Both the position numbers and the translations under genes were made by a program. Below are positions 25,001-40,000 of a stretch of 64,000 bases of DNA, piece after piece. The notes beneath the pieces are model-generated. The model ran no database searches and was not told the DNA's origin. It was given only the letters and a program-made list of their open reading frames with translations. The stretch is from assembly GCA_910595825.1 (NCBI GenBank), contig OU343163.1, forward strand, positions 8,804,001 through 8,868,000, given 5' to 3'. The stretch comes from Philhelius pedissequus (taxonomy: Eukaryota; Arthropoda; Insecta; Diptera; Syrphidae). The first letter of the stretch is position 1. The number at the start of each line of letters is the position of its first letter.

Positions 25001-28000
25001 GCTAGATATAGGTAGCAGGGCCAATGAAAAAAACGTTCGTTTTTTCAGCGGCGTCTACATTTTTTTCTGTCACCGAAAATAACTGAATAAACAAACCCAT
25101 TTTTTTTAAATGTATGTTTGATTCTAATTTCTATTTTTATCAGAGTTGTCAAAACGCGAAATAAAAATTCCATAGACGAATTATAATAGAATGTTTGTTT
25201 TTTTTTCTTTTTTATAAAAAATAAATAAACATAAAAAAAAATTTTAAAAAGAGATCAGTCTTGATCATTAAATGTTTTATTTTTGCGCAATTTAATAATA
25301 TTTTTTTCAATTTTCCAATTCTCCAAAACTCTCTAGAAATAATCCTTCGATATGGACGTTTGCTGTTGCCATTTTTAAAGCAGTTGTTAATGTTTGCACT
25401 TCTTTAGTTCAAAGTTATGTCAAATATTGAAAATATACCTTCACAAAAAAATGTTAGTATATCTCCAATTGTGGAGATATTTTTGATTTCAGAAACTGTC
25501 AAGAATCTTATGTCATTTTCGACATATGGCTGGTTCGGTTTAACTCCTTTTTCACTCATTTATGTTCAATTCCTATAGAATATGGAATATTCGGAGTAAA
25601 AAGAGTAACTCCAAACAGCAAATCGAAAACGGCATTATAAAAACTTTAACAAATGTCACATTCTTCTTTATTTGACATAAGAATTCTTGTAAGAACATCA
25701 AAAATCAGGATTCTTCTTTTTTTTTTTGAAAAATTATAAAAACAAGAAAAGAAATAGGTATAATATTACCGATACTGTTTTGTTGAATATATGAAGCACA
25801 CTTTTATTTATTATTGAACAAAAAAAAAATAATTGAAAAAAAAACTACCGAACAAAGTTGATAAGATAAGACAAATGAGTGTGATGGACGTCATATACAA
25901 TTTCTATACGAACATACCTAAAACTTCTATTTTTTTTTCTTTTTAAATCATTTTGAAAATGAATGAGTGAGAATTTTAGAACTAATGCTTTATTCGCCAC
26001 ATGTGTGTTGTCGTATAAAGATGTCGGCTATTTTATGAGGATTATTCGACAGCGGTTATTTAGGCCGGCGGCGCGGAGGCAAACAAAGTGATTATTAGAT
26101 CGTGAATTTCATATGTGTAATGTATTTTCTTTAAGTATATATTTATCTGGTCATCTGGTGGTAGTTTTGCAAAGGTGTTTTATTGCAAAAAAAAAAAAAT
26201 AAATAAAAGAAATAGGAAAAAATAACAATGCTTATCGAAAAAGTGACAGTTCAGAGTTCAATTTAATTGAATTCATTATTGATGCAAAAATTTGATAGCA
26301 AAGTGACGAACAAATTCTAACAGTATTCTATAAATTGGTAGTAGTGCAGCAAAAGCAAAAAAAAAACAAACAGCAACAACAATCACACCAGCAGCAGCAT
26401 CAGCATCAACAAAACAACACACAAAAAAATGCATGTCTACTACAAATTTGGATTATTTCTTATATTCATTCTTTCCATGAGGTAATATTGACATCAGCTG
26501 TTATCAATGGTTCTTGAAAGTGTCATTGTTTCAACAATCTTTTGAAAGTCCACTCTATGGGTGAAATGATAATAATTATTATTAATAAAATAATTTTATT
26601 TTCGTACATATATTTTGTGATTGAAAGAAAATATTTTTGTTTTGTTCTGTCAAACATCTGCTATGGAATAACAGTTTGAGCGACCTTCAAACGTCAACGT
26701 AATCAAAAACATAACACTTCAAACATGACCCACACGTCCACAATATGGACATTGAACTTTGAATATGGATATCATAAACAAGTGGAAATGTATGTATGCA
26801 CGAGTATTAAATGAATAGAATTTTTTTTAAACCCTAGATAAGAAAATACATATGCATACATATGTTTGCAGCTTAATTAGTCCGGTGGGTATACGTACAA
26901 GGTGCGCTTCGCTTATAGAGGATTACAGTCAGTGTCGACTTTCAATAACATTTTTAAAAAATTTAATTAAAATTTGCAATCTTGACCATTGAACGTAGAT
27001 ACTCATTCACAATTATAAAATGAAAGGTAGACATAAAATTATGTGCGAATGAACTAAGATCGTGTAAATTCTGCAAATATTTTATATACCTTTGAATTAA
27101 ATGATGGAAATATGAAATCTAATATAAAATGCAAACAAACAAAACAAAAATCATGCCTTTTTTCACAGAAAATGAGTTGTCGACAACCGGTTTTTGGATT
27201 ATGTATTTATTTCAAAAGTATTTGCTCATCATTTCTTCCGGATCCTAGCAATATAAGTGACAATAATTGTGTACATTAGTCACTTTGAATTTTAATTAGT
27301 TTAATAACCGCTGTACATAGCTATTACTTTACTGTAGTTACATGACTTGACTTTTTAATTGCGTAAATAATGACAGCTTGTTAAGAAACCCTACAAAAAG
27401 ATTATATATCTAAGAATAAGATAGTAACACAAAATATACCTAATTTATTGCATTTTCATGAAATTTGTCATAAGTGAAGTACAATCATTTTTTTATAGCT
27501 CCTGTTGATAGGTATAATCTACTTACTATAAAATACTTTAACGTCAATAAGTTAATGTTGAATCAGACGATATCGTGTGTATATTTAAAAAGTGCATAGT
27601 TGATATGCTGAATCATAGAAAATACCTATTTTTTTTATTTTCGATTTAACCAATTGCTATAACAAGCAAATCTGATTAATTCTGGTATATCATCTGGTTT
27701 ATATATCATTATGAAGTTGTGTTAAATAATTCACTTTTTCAATTTGGTAAAAATAAGTTTGTTCAGTGAGGAAAAAGTTAGAACATAACAGAACAGAACA
27801 GAATAGATTCATAAGAAACGTCAGAACATCTTAGAACAATCAGTCATCTGACAGAGATTACAAAAAAAAATGTTTGTTGTTTACCTACAATTCGATTTCG
27901 TTTGTTCTTGCAGAAAAATTCTTACAAATAATCCGAAATGGAGCTGAATTTAATTTAAAAAAAAAAACAATTTATGATGAAATTGAGGGTGACTCCGACA

Positions 28001-31000
28001 CCGAAAATGATTTATCAACTAAATCTAGCATAGATTTTTTTTCTTTTCACAACAACATGTGGTTTTGACATTTCTAACCTGTCCTTACTAAAAAGCAACT
28101 GCTCTAAAGTGTTCCAAACTGTTCCAAAGTGACTCGTTGAACAGCAATCCACAGACAATTTCTCATTGAACAGCAAAATCTTGTACTTTTCTGTTCTAAA
28201 ATGTTCCGAACAGTCTCATTGAACACACATAATCTCATAAATTTAGTTTTCTTGAACTGTTTAATTTGGAATGACAGTTTATCTGTCAATTCAGTTGTAA
28301 AACTTATGTGATGGATTTTCTTTGGTATAAGAATTCAAATCCCTTTTGATACAAATCTGTCAACACACGAATTTTGTCACTTACATAATGTTTTTTTTTA
28401 TTCTGAATCAAATTCGCAGATCCATATTTTTCGGTGAATCTAAGCTCCTTTTACTAACACTACTACAATTTAGTTTGACTACCAATGTTACAGACACGAA
28501 TATACGCCAATACCATACAAAAAAAAATCAATTCAAATCGCGTTCCGCATACAATTTTAAATTTACCAATGGAGAACTCAATTAATCTGTGATTAATTTC
28601 TATTTGGAGCCAAAGGCAACTTACATTTTCTGATCACACATACATATTCTACTTTGGACATTAATGTTACAAAAGGGAATTTCAAAACTGACAGTTGTTG
28701 CAATTACAGAAAAGTTTTTATTTCAAATTCCTGACAACCATTTCAAATTGATTTTTTTACAAATATTGTTCTTGTTTTAAGGAATTTGAAAAAAAAAATC
28801 GATTTTTTGAATGTGGTAATTGATAGTCGCAATTTGAAAGAAACAACAACAATTATTAGTAATGCCGTAAGAAAAATGTCAAATCGATTTTGTTTAGAAA
28901 AGACAAAAATCTAATGTTTGGTTATATGCATAGAGAATTTGACATTAATATAAATGGCGAAACTATAAAACTTTTAAAGAACAAGTTTTTTTAATTTGGC
29001 TTTAGAATTTTGCACTTGTCAGTTTCTACAAAATTATGCCCTTGACACATACGGAAATTCTCTTTTGTCGAATTCCTTTCTAACTTTTGATATCGATTTC
29101 TTGCAGAACAGAAATGTCAAATCTAGCTATAGGGTGCATGTAAGATCCATGAAAATCCTACTCAAAATGGACGATTTGTTTTGACAGTTGTAAAAAATCA
29201 ATTTTTTTTGGCTGAAACGAATTCCAGATTAGACTGCTTTTAAACGATATAATTTCATATGGCTATTCATTAATAGCTGTCGCCAATGCAGACATTATGT
29301 AATATCCTATCTATATGTGAATCAATTATATAGAACAAAAATTTAAACTTTAATTTTCCCATCGATGTCATCTCTTGACACAATGCCAAATATCTTCCTA
29401 GTTTCCCATTTTTATAACGACTTGCGTGATATGATATTATTAAACTTTAAAACTTACAAAACAAAACTTGCCCCTTTCGTTCGACGAAAACAACCATTTA
29501 TGTGTGTGAATATGGATAACAACTTCAAAACATGACAACAACAACAAAATTAATCAATAAAACTAGTTTTAAATATATAAATGTAATCAACATAAAATAG
29601 CCCAACAACAAGCGGTGATGAATTGGATAAATATGTGTCAAGAGCAAAAACAAAAATTCATTCAATTCACTTTTGTTTCATATTGGGGGGCCTTTATACT
29701 CGTATATATATAGGTACATTATGTAGACCATAGTAGCTATAAGTCGAAGATGACAATCTATGAAAATAGTTGGTTTACACGTGAGAGCATAATAGAAGCA
29801 AACTACTTTAATCAATTCAATTGCGGGTTTGGTTTCTTTGGAATGATAAGATTGTCATTGTTTTTTTGTAAGAAATTTATTTTTGCCATGATTGATGTCT
29901 ACACACACATATCTAGGTATTTCTTGCGTGTTGATTATAAAACGTAACGCACGCAAACCATTTACATATCCACCTTGATCCCTGTCATTCTTAAATTTAA
30001 ACACTAATTATCGGTTAAAGTGTTTAAGGAATCTGATTTAATTACCGAGTTCAAGATTCAATTTGACGTGTATGTTTTTTTTGTACATTACTCGTACCTT
30101 ATTTGCTGTCAATACGTGAAAGTAGAATTTAGCAAATTAAATGTGACATAATAAGATCGACTTTGGACTGTTTGATTATCTTTAATGTGCGACACCGACA
30201 ACCAAGTATGGAAAGTCGTCAGTATTGTACTTGAGAGCTTAATCGCATTTGAAACATTACACACAATTCTCTTTTGAATGCAATTTTCATTGTTTTTATT
30301 TTCTTTTTGTTATAACTCTGGTCATTCAATATAATAAACGATTCGTTTCAAAATATTGTTCTATTATTTGTAGGGCGGCTTTTGTGAACTTTGATTTCCC
30401 AGCTGCGGGTATTAAAATACAAATTTTTGTATTAATAATTATTATTATTGTTTTTGATGTTTTTTTGTTTTTAATCGGATAACGATTTTGTTTATGTTTA
30501 AATAAAAACAATGACTCAATGCTATGTGAGGGTGGTTGGCGGTATAAAGTACACTGATATGTAGTTGCAACGATAAAGGGATTAAAATGGATACAAGATA
30601 CATATAGCAGAGCTTTGCTTGAAGTTGAAAAAGAAACAGGAAACAATTTGCCTTTGACGCTGATTTGAACAGTTGAATGGCTTTTTGTGTCGTTTTGAAG
30701 AATTCACCATATACAGATTTCCGGGTTTTATGTGCAATCAGACAAGTTTTGTATTTCTATAACGCTTGAACTTGAAGGGATTTGGTTTGTCTGCTCAGTC
30801 AGTTTATGTTGTCAAATGAAAGTCAAATAGAGCTGTTGCTTAAAATCAATAAGTGAACAACTGTGAAACAGAAGAAGTATTAATTTAACTGACATAAGTT
30901 TCCAAATGATTGTTCCATCACTTCTTTATGTCATTTTGATTGATAAACTGCGGTTGTCTTGAAGATTACATAGAATAAGCCAGTTTACTTTTATGAGATC

Positions 31001-34000
31001 TTACATTACAGATGTACCATTACAATTGGAAAAGAGGGAATTTCGCATAGTTTTTTTTAAATTTAATTCGAGAAATTCTGCTGTGATGTTGTCTATCAGT
31101 TCTTCAATTGTTGTTTAATCGTTATCATGAACTCAAAAAAAGAATTTTAACAATTTCAATTGATATTTATGATAAAGTTAGTTGGCGCACAAATAAGTAT
31201 ATTTTAGATATTTGATGGATCATCATGGGTGGCTTCTTGGCATTCTTTCCCATCTTTTTATTATTTCGAATTTGTACCTTGCAGTCCAAAAGCATTTAAA
31301 AAAAAATAATAAGTTAGTATTGTGTTAACTTAAGCCTTTTGTAATTAGAAGAAAGTAGACATCATCGATAACTATAAATAGGTCTGTTCAAATTGAAGAG
31401 AACTTTAAAAGTTGTCAAAACATGTAAATATAGAAGTTATAACAAGTGAACTGTTGTCGGAATAGGACCTGAGAAATTGTAAGAAACTAACCAATAATAT
31501 AATAAGTTTCTCCTTTTCTGCATATACATTCCGAAAAAAAATCAACAAAAAACGTATGTGGTTTTCCATTGGTACAAAAAATTAAATCCGTTTTTGGAAC
31601 GAATATGTTAAAACACGGAGTTTGATAGTTAAATCCTTCCATTGGGCTTTTTACCAAGCTAGCTCTCACTAAAGTGTCCCATCCCTTTCTCTATACATCT
31701 AGTGACACTTTGAGGGAAAACAAAACAATTTGATATAGAGAATCCAACAATGTTTTCCCTCGAAGTGATTTATGTGCCTTTTTTTCCATTGACGTATTCC
31801 GCCAGTACACTATTAGACAAAAAGAATTGATTTTTTTTCTGATTCAATTCCTAGAGCTGTATTTTTTTGCGAATCTTTCCCTTATTAAAACTAACACAAT
31901 TGGAAGCATCTATTTTGACAGCTACCAGTTTCAGAAACGCGAACAACACTCATAACAAAAAATAATCTAAACCAAATAAAATATGTAATCTAAACTAAAT
32001 AATAAGATTCAATTCGCCATGGAAAAAAAATAAAATTCTTCATTTACCAATGGAAAACCCCATTAGTGTGCTTCGGAAAAACCAATCGAACATTTGTACA
32101 AAAGGTATTCTTTGAAATTGCAAACATTGCGAAACAATACTTAATAATGTGATATTACAGGAAAAAATAAAATCGAAAAGAAAATCACTGAGACATATTT
32201 AGTAATTGGCCACGTTCACATAGTAATTCTCAGCAATTTAGAATAACTTTCTATTGCTGCACAGTTGGTGAAAAAAAACTGCTGTCGTGAAAATTGTCCA
32301 AACATTTTAGATTAGCCAGCTATCCGAGGACAATTGTTAACAACAGATGACGGCTTAATAGATTTGAGGTTTGATTTTTGACAGCTTTCATCTTATCTAT
32401 CGGAATATTTCACCAATATGTGACGTATCAAATGCCAAACCTTTGATTTTGTTGGTTATTCGTCTTCGTGGTCACCAGAATCAGATGGCGAATTTATAAT
32501 TGAAAACCACACGCTCACAAAGACAAAACATCAGAATTAAATAAAAGCAATTAGCGCTGTTCCATTGGTTTTACGAATGAATGAATACCTGAATGAAACC
32601 AATGGAAAACGGCAGTAGTATACCAGATAACATATCTATAATAACTACTTGGATACGGATATTTTGCTCAATTAATTTTTTTACTACGTCAAATTATCAG
32701 AATCAGAATTTTTCGTACTTGTTGTTGCCTACACAAAAAAAAATATTTTTTTTATTTCCTTACACAAAACCAATGAAAATAATATCTCCACAAAGCAAGC
32801 ATTACCATAATAATGTCAAAATAAGAGTGTGAAAAATGAATTTAAACATAACTTTGTGATAGAATCTTTGATTGGATAAATCTGAAATTTAAAAAAAATT
32901 AGCACATGTCAAATCGTGTGAAATGAGCCTTCAAAATATGTTTACACCCTACATCATTTCCTCTTAATAAGTTTTATTTTTAATCTTGTTTATACTCTGT
33001 GAGGTAATGTGGAAAGAATCTAAGCACATATATATTGACTGCCAATTAAGCATAAAATGAAGCCACTTTACGTACCGAAGTTATCGCCATATAGAACTGT
33101 TTATCTTTGTATGTATTGATATTCTTACTAAACGCAAAGAGGTGTCAAATCCTATTACATAGTAGGTAAATAAAATCAATAAAAATATATACGTACATTT
33201 GTGCATATTTAGGTCAAATTATAGCTCAGGTAAATTATTTACAGAAGCTAACTTTTATTGAGGATTTCGTAGATATTTTGAATAGAATACTATACATATG
33301 TAGAACGTGTGACATTTTTTGAGCATGTGTTAATATTATGGCTTATCAAAACGCAACAGATCGTTCAAACTTTTACCTTGAGTAATGAGCGATGATTAAA
33401 AATATTATAATCTTATCGCTATCAGTAGCCTTTTTTTCTGCGAACCAAGATTTGGACGAAATACCTATAAAATTGCCCATGAAGTTTGAATTTTTTTCAG
33501 CCAGTAACAATATAATAATTAAATATTGAATAAAAAGAAAAATTTTCTAAGAAAATAAACTATACATCGAAGCTCAATGACACTTTTAATAGAGGCCAAT
33601 TAAGAGAAGAAAAAAAACTTAAAAATCACTTAATAATTTATTTTTCAGTAAAAACTTTAGCAGCGCATTTCCATCATCAAATAATCAAACAAACAGCTCT
33701 GATTATAATTATGATGATGATTATTATGACATAGATGATAAAGTTACTACACATCCACCTAGTACAACTAAAAAATCAATAATAAGTAAAAATTTCCTAA
33801 CAGAATTATTCGATAGCGCCGCTAGCTCATTAAGTGATTCCAATCAATCATTGGATAAAGAAGAAGGTAAAATTATAACTACAAACAGTCCGAATAAATT
33901 ATTTTATATCAATCTTTATGTAAATAGATCTCCTTTCAAGAAGTAATGAAACACCAAAATGCCCAAGTGATTGTATTTGCCGCAATTTCAATAAAAACAT

Positions 34001-37000
34001 CAGTTGTTCTGGTATGGATTTAACAGCCATACCAACAGACATTCCACCAACAGCAGAAATCTTAGATTTAAGTCATAATAAACTAACTGAAATCCCTGTG
34101 GGAGCATTTAGCACTAACTCGAAATTGAAGGAAATTATTTTGGATGGAAATATGATAACACATATTGACAAGGAGGTAAAATAACCATTTTATCATTAAT
34201 CATTCCTATATGTTTATTAAAAGTTCTTATTTTAGGTCTTCAGTAGTCTTCCAAATCTAGACTATTTATCTCTAGCTAATAACAACCTCACTGATATCTC
34301 AGCGGATACATTCAGTGATGCCTCTGAACTAAGAGTACTAAATCTGAGTAATAATTCAATAGTTTTATCCAAAGATGGTTCATTCCTACATCAGCCTGCA
34401 TTAAGAGAGCTTTTACTCAGAAGCTCAGGTCTAACAGAAATTTACGATGAGACATTTTCTAATTTGAGTGGTTTACACATACTCAAAATGGACGGAAATT
34501 CATTTGATAAGGTTAGTACACAACACACTCACTATGGCCAGACTTTTTTATCTCACATTCTCTCACACTTAACACAAACAAACCCAATAAAAAGAAAATC
34601 TCTTAACAAATATAAAACTTGAAGCTTTTTCTCTTATCTTTATTATTGTTTTTTGACAGAAAATCAATACAAGAGCTTTTCAACCTTTGAAAGAACTCAT
34701 CAAATTAAAATTACCCGAACTGAAAGAAGACAATATCGAGGAGCTGTGTAATGTTTTAAAAGCAATAGATAATATAAGTCTTAAACGCTTCGATATTAGC
34801 TGTTACCAGCTGGTAAATGGAGATACCTTTAATCAGAGCTTAATTTTTGTCACAGATGCGCCATCTTTAAATCCAAATAAACGTGAGTTTTTTTTCTTCT
34901 TTCTTTTAATGTTTAACCTTATTTCTCTGTTGGATATGTAGATGGAGAAGGAGGGTATGATGAAGTGAATTAAATTGTTTAAATCATTTGTTCTTTCGTA
35001 CAATATAGCTTCAGCTTCCACTTCCAAGCCAAACATGAAGTCAGTCATCGCATCAGCTGTGATGAAAGACAATTTATCAGATGCCACATCCAGTGCCGTA
35101 GATACCGCAGACATGGAAGGAACTAAGCTTCCCAACATAATCGCAACAACAATAACAACGCCGACGGCAACTGAGGAGGCGGCATATCAGGTGCCTATTT
35201 CGCCAGAAGCTATTAATTACGCGTTGATAAGTGAGATACAAATTTGAAATAACATAACAGTGTATATGTAATTCACTTATTTAACCAAAAAAATGTTTTT
35301 ATCAATTTAGGTATCATCATAATTGCCATCATCGGCCTAATTATCGGAGTCATTTGTAGAAAAGATGTCGGAGGAATAAAGACAAAGTGCTGTAGAACGC
35401 GGAAACCGCCACCGGGGGACCAAGTGAGGCCAGCTGAAGAAATTCCATTGAATAAAATTGGATAATTTTAAAACAGTCTGGCCCACAAAACAAACAACAC
35501 AACATAATATAACAAGTCTATTGTCCAGATAGACACAATTATTTACATTAATTTAATTTAATATACCTACATACCATAATATATTGTTTCTGCAAAATGA
35601 CCAACAAATTGCAATTGCAAAAGCATAAACAAAAAAAAAACTATAAATGTTAATGTATTTATTAAATTTAAACTTTTTTAAGTATTTTCTTTTGTATAAG
35701 TCTATCAAATTCCTTAATTTAATGCCGTTTTTTGATGGGGCATTCAGAGTAACTCCGAATTACTCCGAAATTTCCATATCTTATAGGATAGAACATAAAG
35801 AGTGTGAAAAAGGAGTCAATCGAAAATGACATACATTTTCCTATTTAAAGAGAATTAATATTAATTTTTCTACTTTTTATGAATTTCTAAAAGAAAGCTA
35901 ATAAATTGCCAAAAGTTTTGTTTAAAATTTAACAAAAATTGATTAGTTGATAAAAAAAAATTTGAATTATGTTAGCAATTCTTAAAATAAAGCCAATTTT
36001 ATTGTGTTCCATAGTGAAATAATTATAATATATCGAGCAGTTAATTAAATTATACATATACAGTTTAGTTTAGCTTGTAAAAGAAATTAATTAAAATTAT
36101 CATTAAGAGATATTTATGTAAGATGCCTAGTCTTAAATAAGTTATCAATAGAATGTGCTCGCAGTTTGCTTCATCTAAATTGTTGCAAAAAAAAAAGAAA
36201 TGCCACAAAGAAAACAGAACTCCTTGTTAGAATGCACAACATTTTGACATTTAGATATAAATAAATAATATTTGAGAAGGTTTACAGAAATTCTGTTTGT
36301 GTGTTATTTGATGAGAGACGACTTTTGTAGTCCTTAACACCCAAATTAATAGACGTGGAATAGGGAAGGTTTAGAGCTTATTTCGTGGACTAAGTGCGAA
36401 TTGTTGTTAAAGAAACTAAATTTCTTGCTAAGCCACCGGAGAGATATTAAAGATTTAAGATTTCAATAAGATAAAGCAGTGTTTTCCAAAGAGCTTTGGG
36501 GGTCTTGGTCGCAAGTCTAGATTAAAAACAAATAGCTAAACGCAAGATTTGCAACACAATTTAAGTCTCATGTTAAACAAATGCACGAGCCCAATTAAAA
36601 TTGTAAAGCAAGTGAACTGCGCTACATTACTCTAAAACTTGCCAAATATACTGGAGTTTGCGCAAGAAAAAACAATAAACTGTGTTTTGAGACAGTCTTC
36701 ATTGCAAGAATTTTTCTGTTCGCATGCTTAGCATATTTTTGGCAATATTTGTAAGACTTGTATACTAAAAAAAAATACACTTTTATTTTAGTGAGACGGG
36801 TGTGTCTGCTCATTTTTTTAAAGAATGTTTAAACCTTGGTTTTAACTTTGAGACGGTAGCAATTAAATCATTTTCCGAACTAATCCTATTTCTCTTCTTA
36901 GTTTGTATATCTTCCATTGAAGAGAACGTGAGTTTACTTGAAGTGGCGAATGGCACTAACAGTCTTAAAGGCTCTTGCCAGCTCTGTATGTTCTCCTCTT

Positions 37001-40000
37001 CTCTAACATATTTAAAAAAGGATTTAGTATCCATCTTTGTTCATTTCCACTTTCAGATCTGGGAAATAAGTTCATAGTTTCTTGTCCAAATTATGCAAAT
37101 TCAGTAGGTATTATGAGAGGAATTCGTGAGCTTACTCTTCTTCTTTTGAACACAGGGAGGTACGGATGTACCATGCTGCGAATTTCTTTTGAGAAACTTA
37201 TGCATTACGCTCATTCGTAACAACATTTGGAAAAATGACAGTTCTGATTCTGAAAAGAAGAGAATTTTGCTTCTGGATTTGAAAGGAAATCGATACCAGA
37301 AGCACTCACACATTCATATTTGAACGTCAAACTCGACTGTTGTCATTTTTTGTATATTACTTGTGCAACAAATATTATTTTTGATTTTGATTATTAGGTC
37401 TGATCCAGACTTTTTTTGGCCAGAAATTGGTAGATTGTCAAAACTTGAAGAGTGGGGATAAAATTCTCTCATGAGAAATAAAGTCCGAAAAAGTTTGGAA
37501 CAGCTTGTGCACAATTCTGCCAATTTTTAAACGTCAAAACATTTGTTTTTTGTTTTTATTTCTTTATTTGCTGTAAATTCACATTTGTTTCCCTTCAAAC
37601 TAATTATTTTGTATTTTAGTGTTTCTAAATTAATGTATTTGTTCAACAAATATTTTTCCACACCAACTGCGAACCGTTTTTTTTCGTTTATGATAAACGT
37701 CAGTCTGACAATTGTAAATTTTCTGCCCACAAATTGCTGCCTACAAAAATTGGGCAGGAATTGGCAAGAAATTGTCAGGAAGGGGAAATATTTTACTCTC
37801 TCAAGAGCGCTCTATTCTGCCAAAAACTACCAAATTTGTAAGTCTGGACCCGGTTTTGGGAGAAATTGGTGCCAATTGGCAGAGCGTGGGTCAGATCTAT
37901 TTTTACGTACTCAATTAGGTACGTGTACATATACAATCACATAAAAATTTAGAATCGTCAGAACCAAAAAAAAAAGGTAGTTGAGATCCCGGATTGGAGA
38001 GAGATTCCGGATTTCCAAATAAACACTACATTCATATTTCGATTAATATGTATTCTCACTTGAAAAAATAAATGCCAATTCGAATGCGCACATAAGAATA
38101 AAAAAACTAAAATTACTGCACCATTTTTTGTTTTAAATGTTTGGCAACACGGGAAAATTTAATCGCGAATAAGTAAAATCTCATGCCTTTAATTACTCTA
38201 GGTATGAAAGGGCAGTGTATGTGGCTTTTTGAATAACTGACAAAGTATTTTTAATAATGTGGGGGTTGCCATAATGTTTTTACTATCAAGAGGTCGCGAA
38301 CTCAAAACGTTTTAAAAATAATTTTACCGCATAATTCAAGTGCCGCAAGCTTTCTACGGCATTTGTTCATAGTAAAAGTTCGCGATTCAGAAAGTAGAAT
38401 ATTATATTCCCAACTCAAACATCATCTAATAGAAGCAAACTACTTAACGATTCTATGAGTAACAGATAGATATCTTTAATATTTAAAGTCAAATGTGAAC
38501 TTCTAGCACTCAATGGGTGTTCGTACAACGGAATTTATTGCAAAATTAAAAGAAATAATTTTGTCATCCGAGCTGACGGCAATGCCAGAGCTTTTAAATT
38601 CGTTAAAAATGCTAATGCAACAAAGAACAGAAACAATACATTAATTATTTACTAATTAAGATTTGACGTTTTTTCCTACAAAAAATTGTATGGCAGATAC
38701 TGTTATTTTTGAAGTTAAAACAAGATTTCAAAAATGAATCTTTAAGTTTGAAGAAAATCACCTTAGTGGTTTAGGCTGTAGTGTTTCTAGATTGATCTAC
38801 AGACAAACAGACAGGTGGAATTGGGGGACCCAATTTTTGACTGTTCTATACCATCATGTCGAGGTCAGCGCTGCCGTTTTGAAAATTTGAATGGGAGTAT
38901 TTCAGAGGATTAGTGAGGAGTATTTCGTGTTCGTCGGGAGTACGCAAAAAAGAGCATAGACCATTGTTATTACCAACACGTTTAACTTTATTAATATATT
39001 TGTGAAATTGGTACTTCAACCCATTTTATTTATCACTTAAATGTTAAATAAAAGAATCCACTGAAAACAAAAGTATTATTAAATAAAACAAACTAAATCG
39101 AAGAATTCAGTTAATTAATTAATGGAAGAATTTGTATTAAACACATTCAATGTGAAAAAATCAGATTTTATTGTTACGAAATCCGCAATATCAGTCTTTT
39201 TTTGTAAATTATTTGTACTCGTAATAGTTATACACAAGACCTCCTTTGCTGGCTACTTATTTTACAACACTTATTGCGATACATATACATTTTGAAAAAG
39301 AGATTTGATGCAATAAAATGTGCGTTTTTTTGCAATCCCCGGGGGAATTGGTTGAAAAAAACGACCAAGGCGCTTAGTGAAATAGTTGGCAGCACTATTA
39401 ATTTGCAAGATGACATTTGAAGAACAGCTGTAATGCAAGAAAAAACAAACATCACTGTTTGCCTCATCCTCATCCTTCTAAAAAGCATCGGGTTGATTTG
39501 TTTTGTGTAATTTAGATATATTTATTGAATTTAAACTATTTTTCTATTAAAATAACATAAAAAGAATCAAATTAATTATTATTTATACAAGAAAATGTGA
39601 ATCAAGTAATTTGAAAATTGAAATCAAGTATTTTGGAAATTGTTTTTAGCCGATGTGATTTTCTTTTAATTTTCACAAATACAGTGTTACATAGAATTCA
39701 ACTACATGAAAACTACCCCATTCGTTGGTAGGTTAGGTTAGGTTGACATGGTCGTCAAGAAAACAACTGACACACTTAGACCAAAAGCTCAACCAAACCA
39801 AACTAAATTGATAATTATTTGACATGTCAAAATGTCAGTTTTGAAGTTTCTATACATTTTATCGATAACTTAGTGAAAAAGTTTTTGGTAGCAGTTTTTA
39901 TCCTCTGCAATAGCTAAGCCCCGAGAATTCTCTGGGTTTAAGCTAAGCACCCCCGGGGATTAGTTGTTGTTGGATTTAACATGCAAATTGTTAATCCTAC

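Noticed and set aside
33392..33530. ORF starting MIKNIIILSLSVAFFSA, looks like a signal peptide just upstream of the LRR exons
   Set aside because: Its only good donor (A|GTAACA) leaves one base, but the exon at 33649 needs two. The exon at 26429-26481 gives a perfect phase and a better signal peptide.
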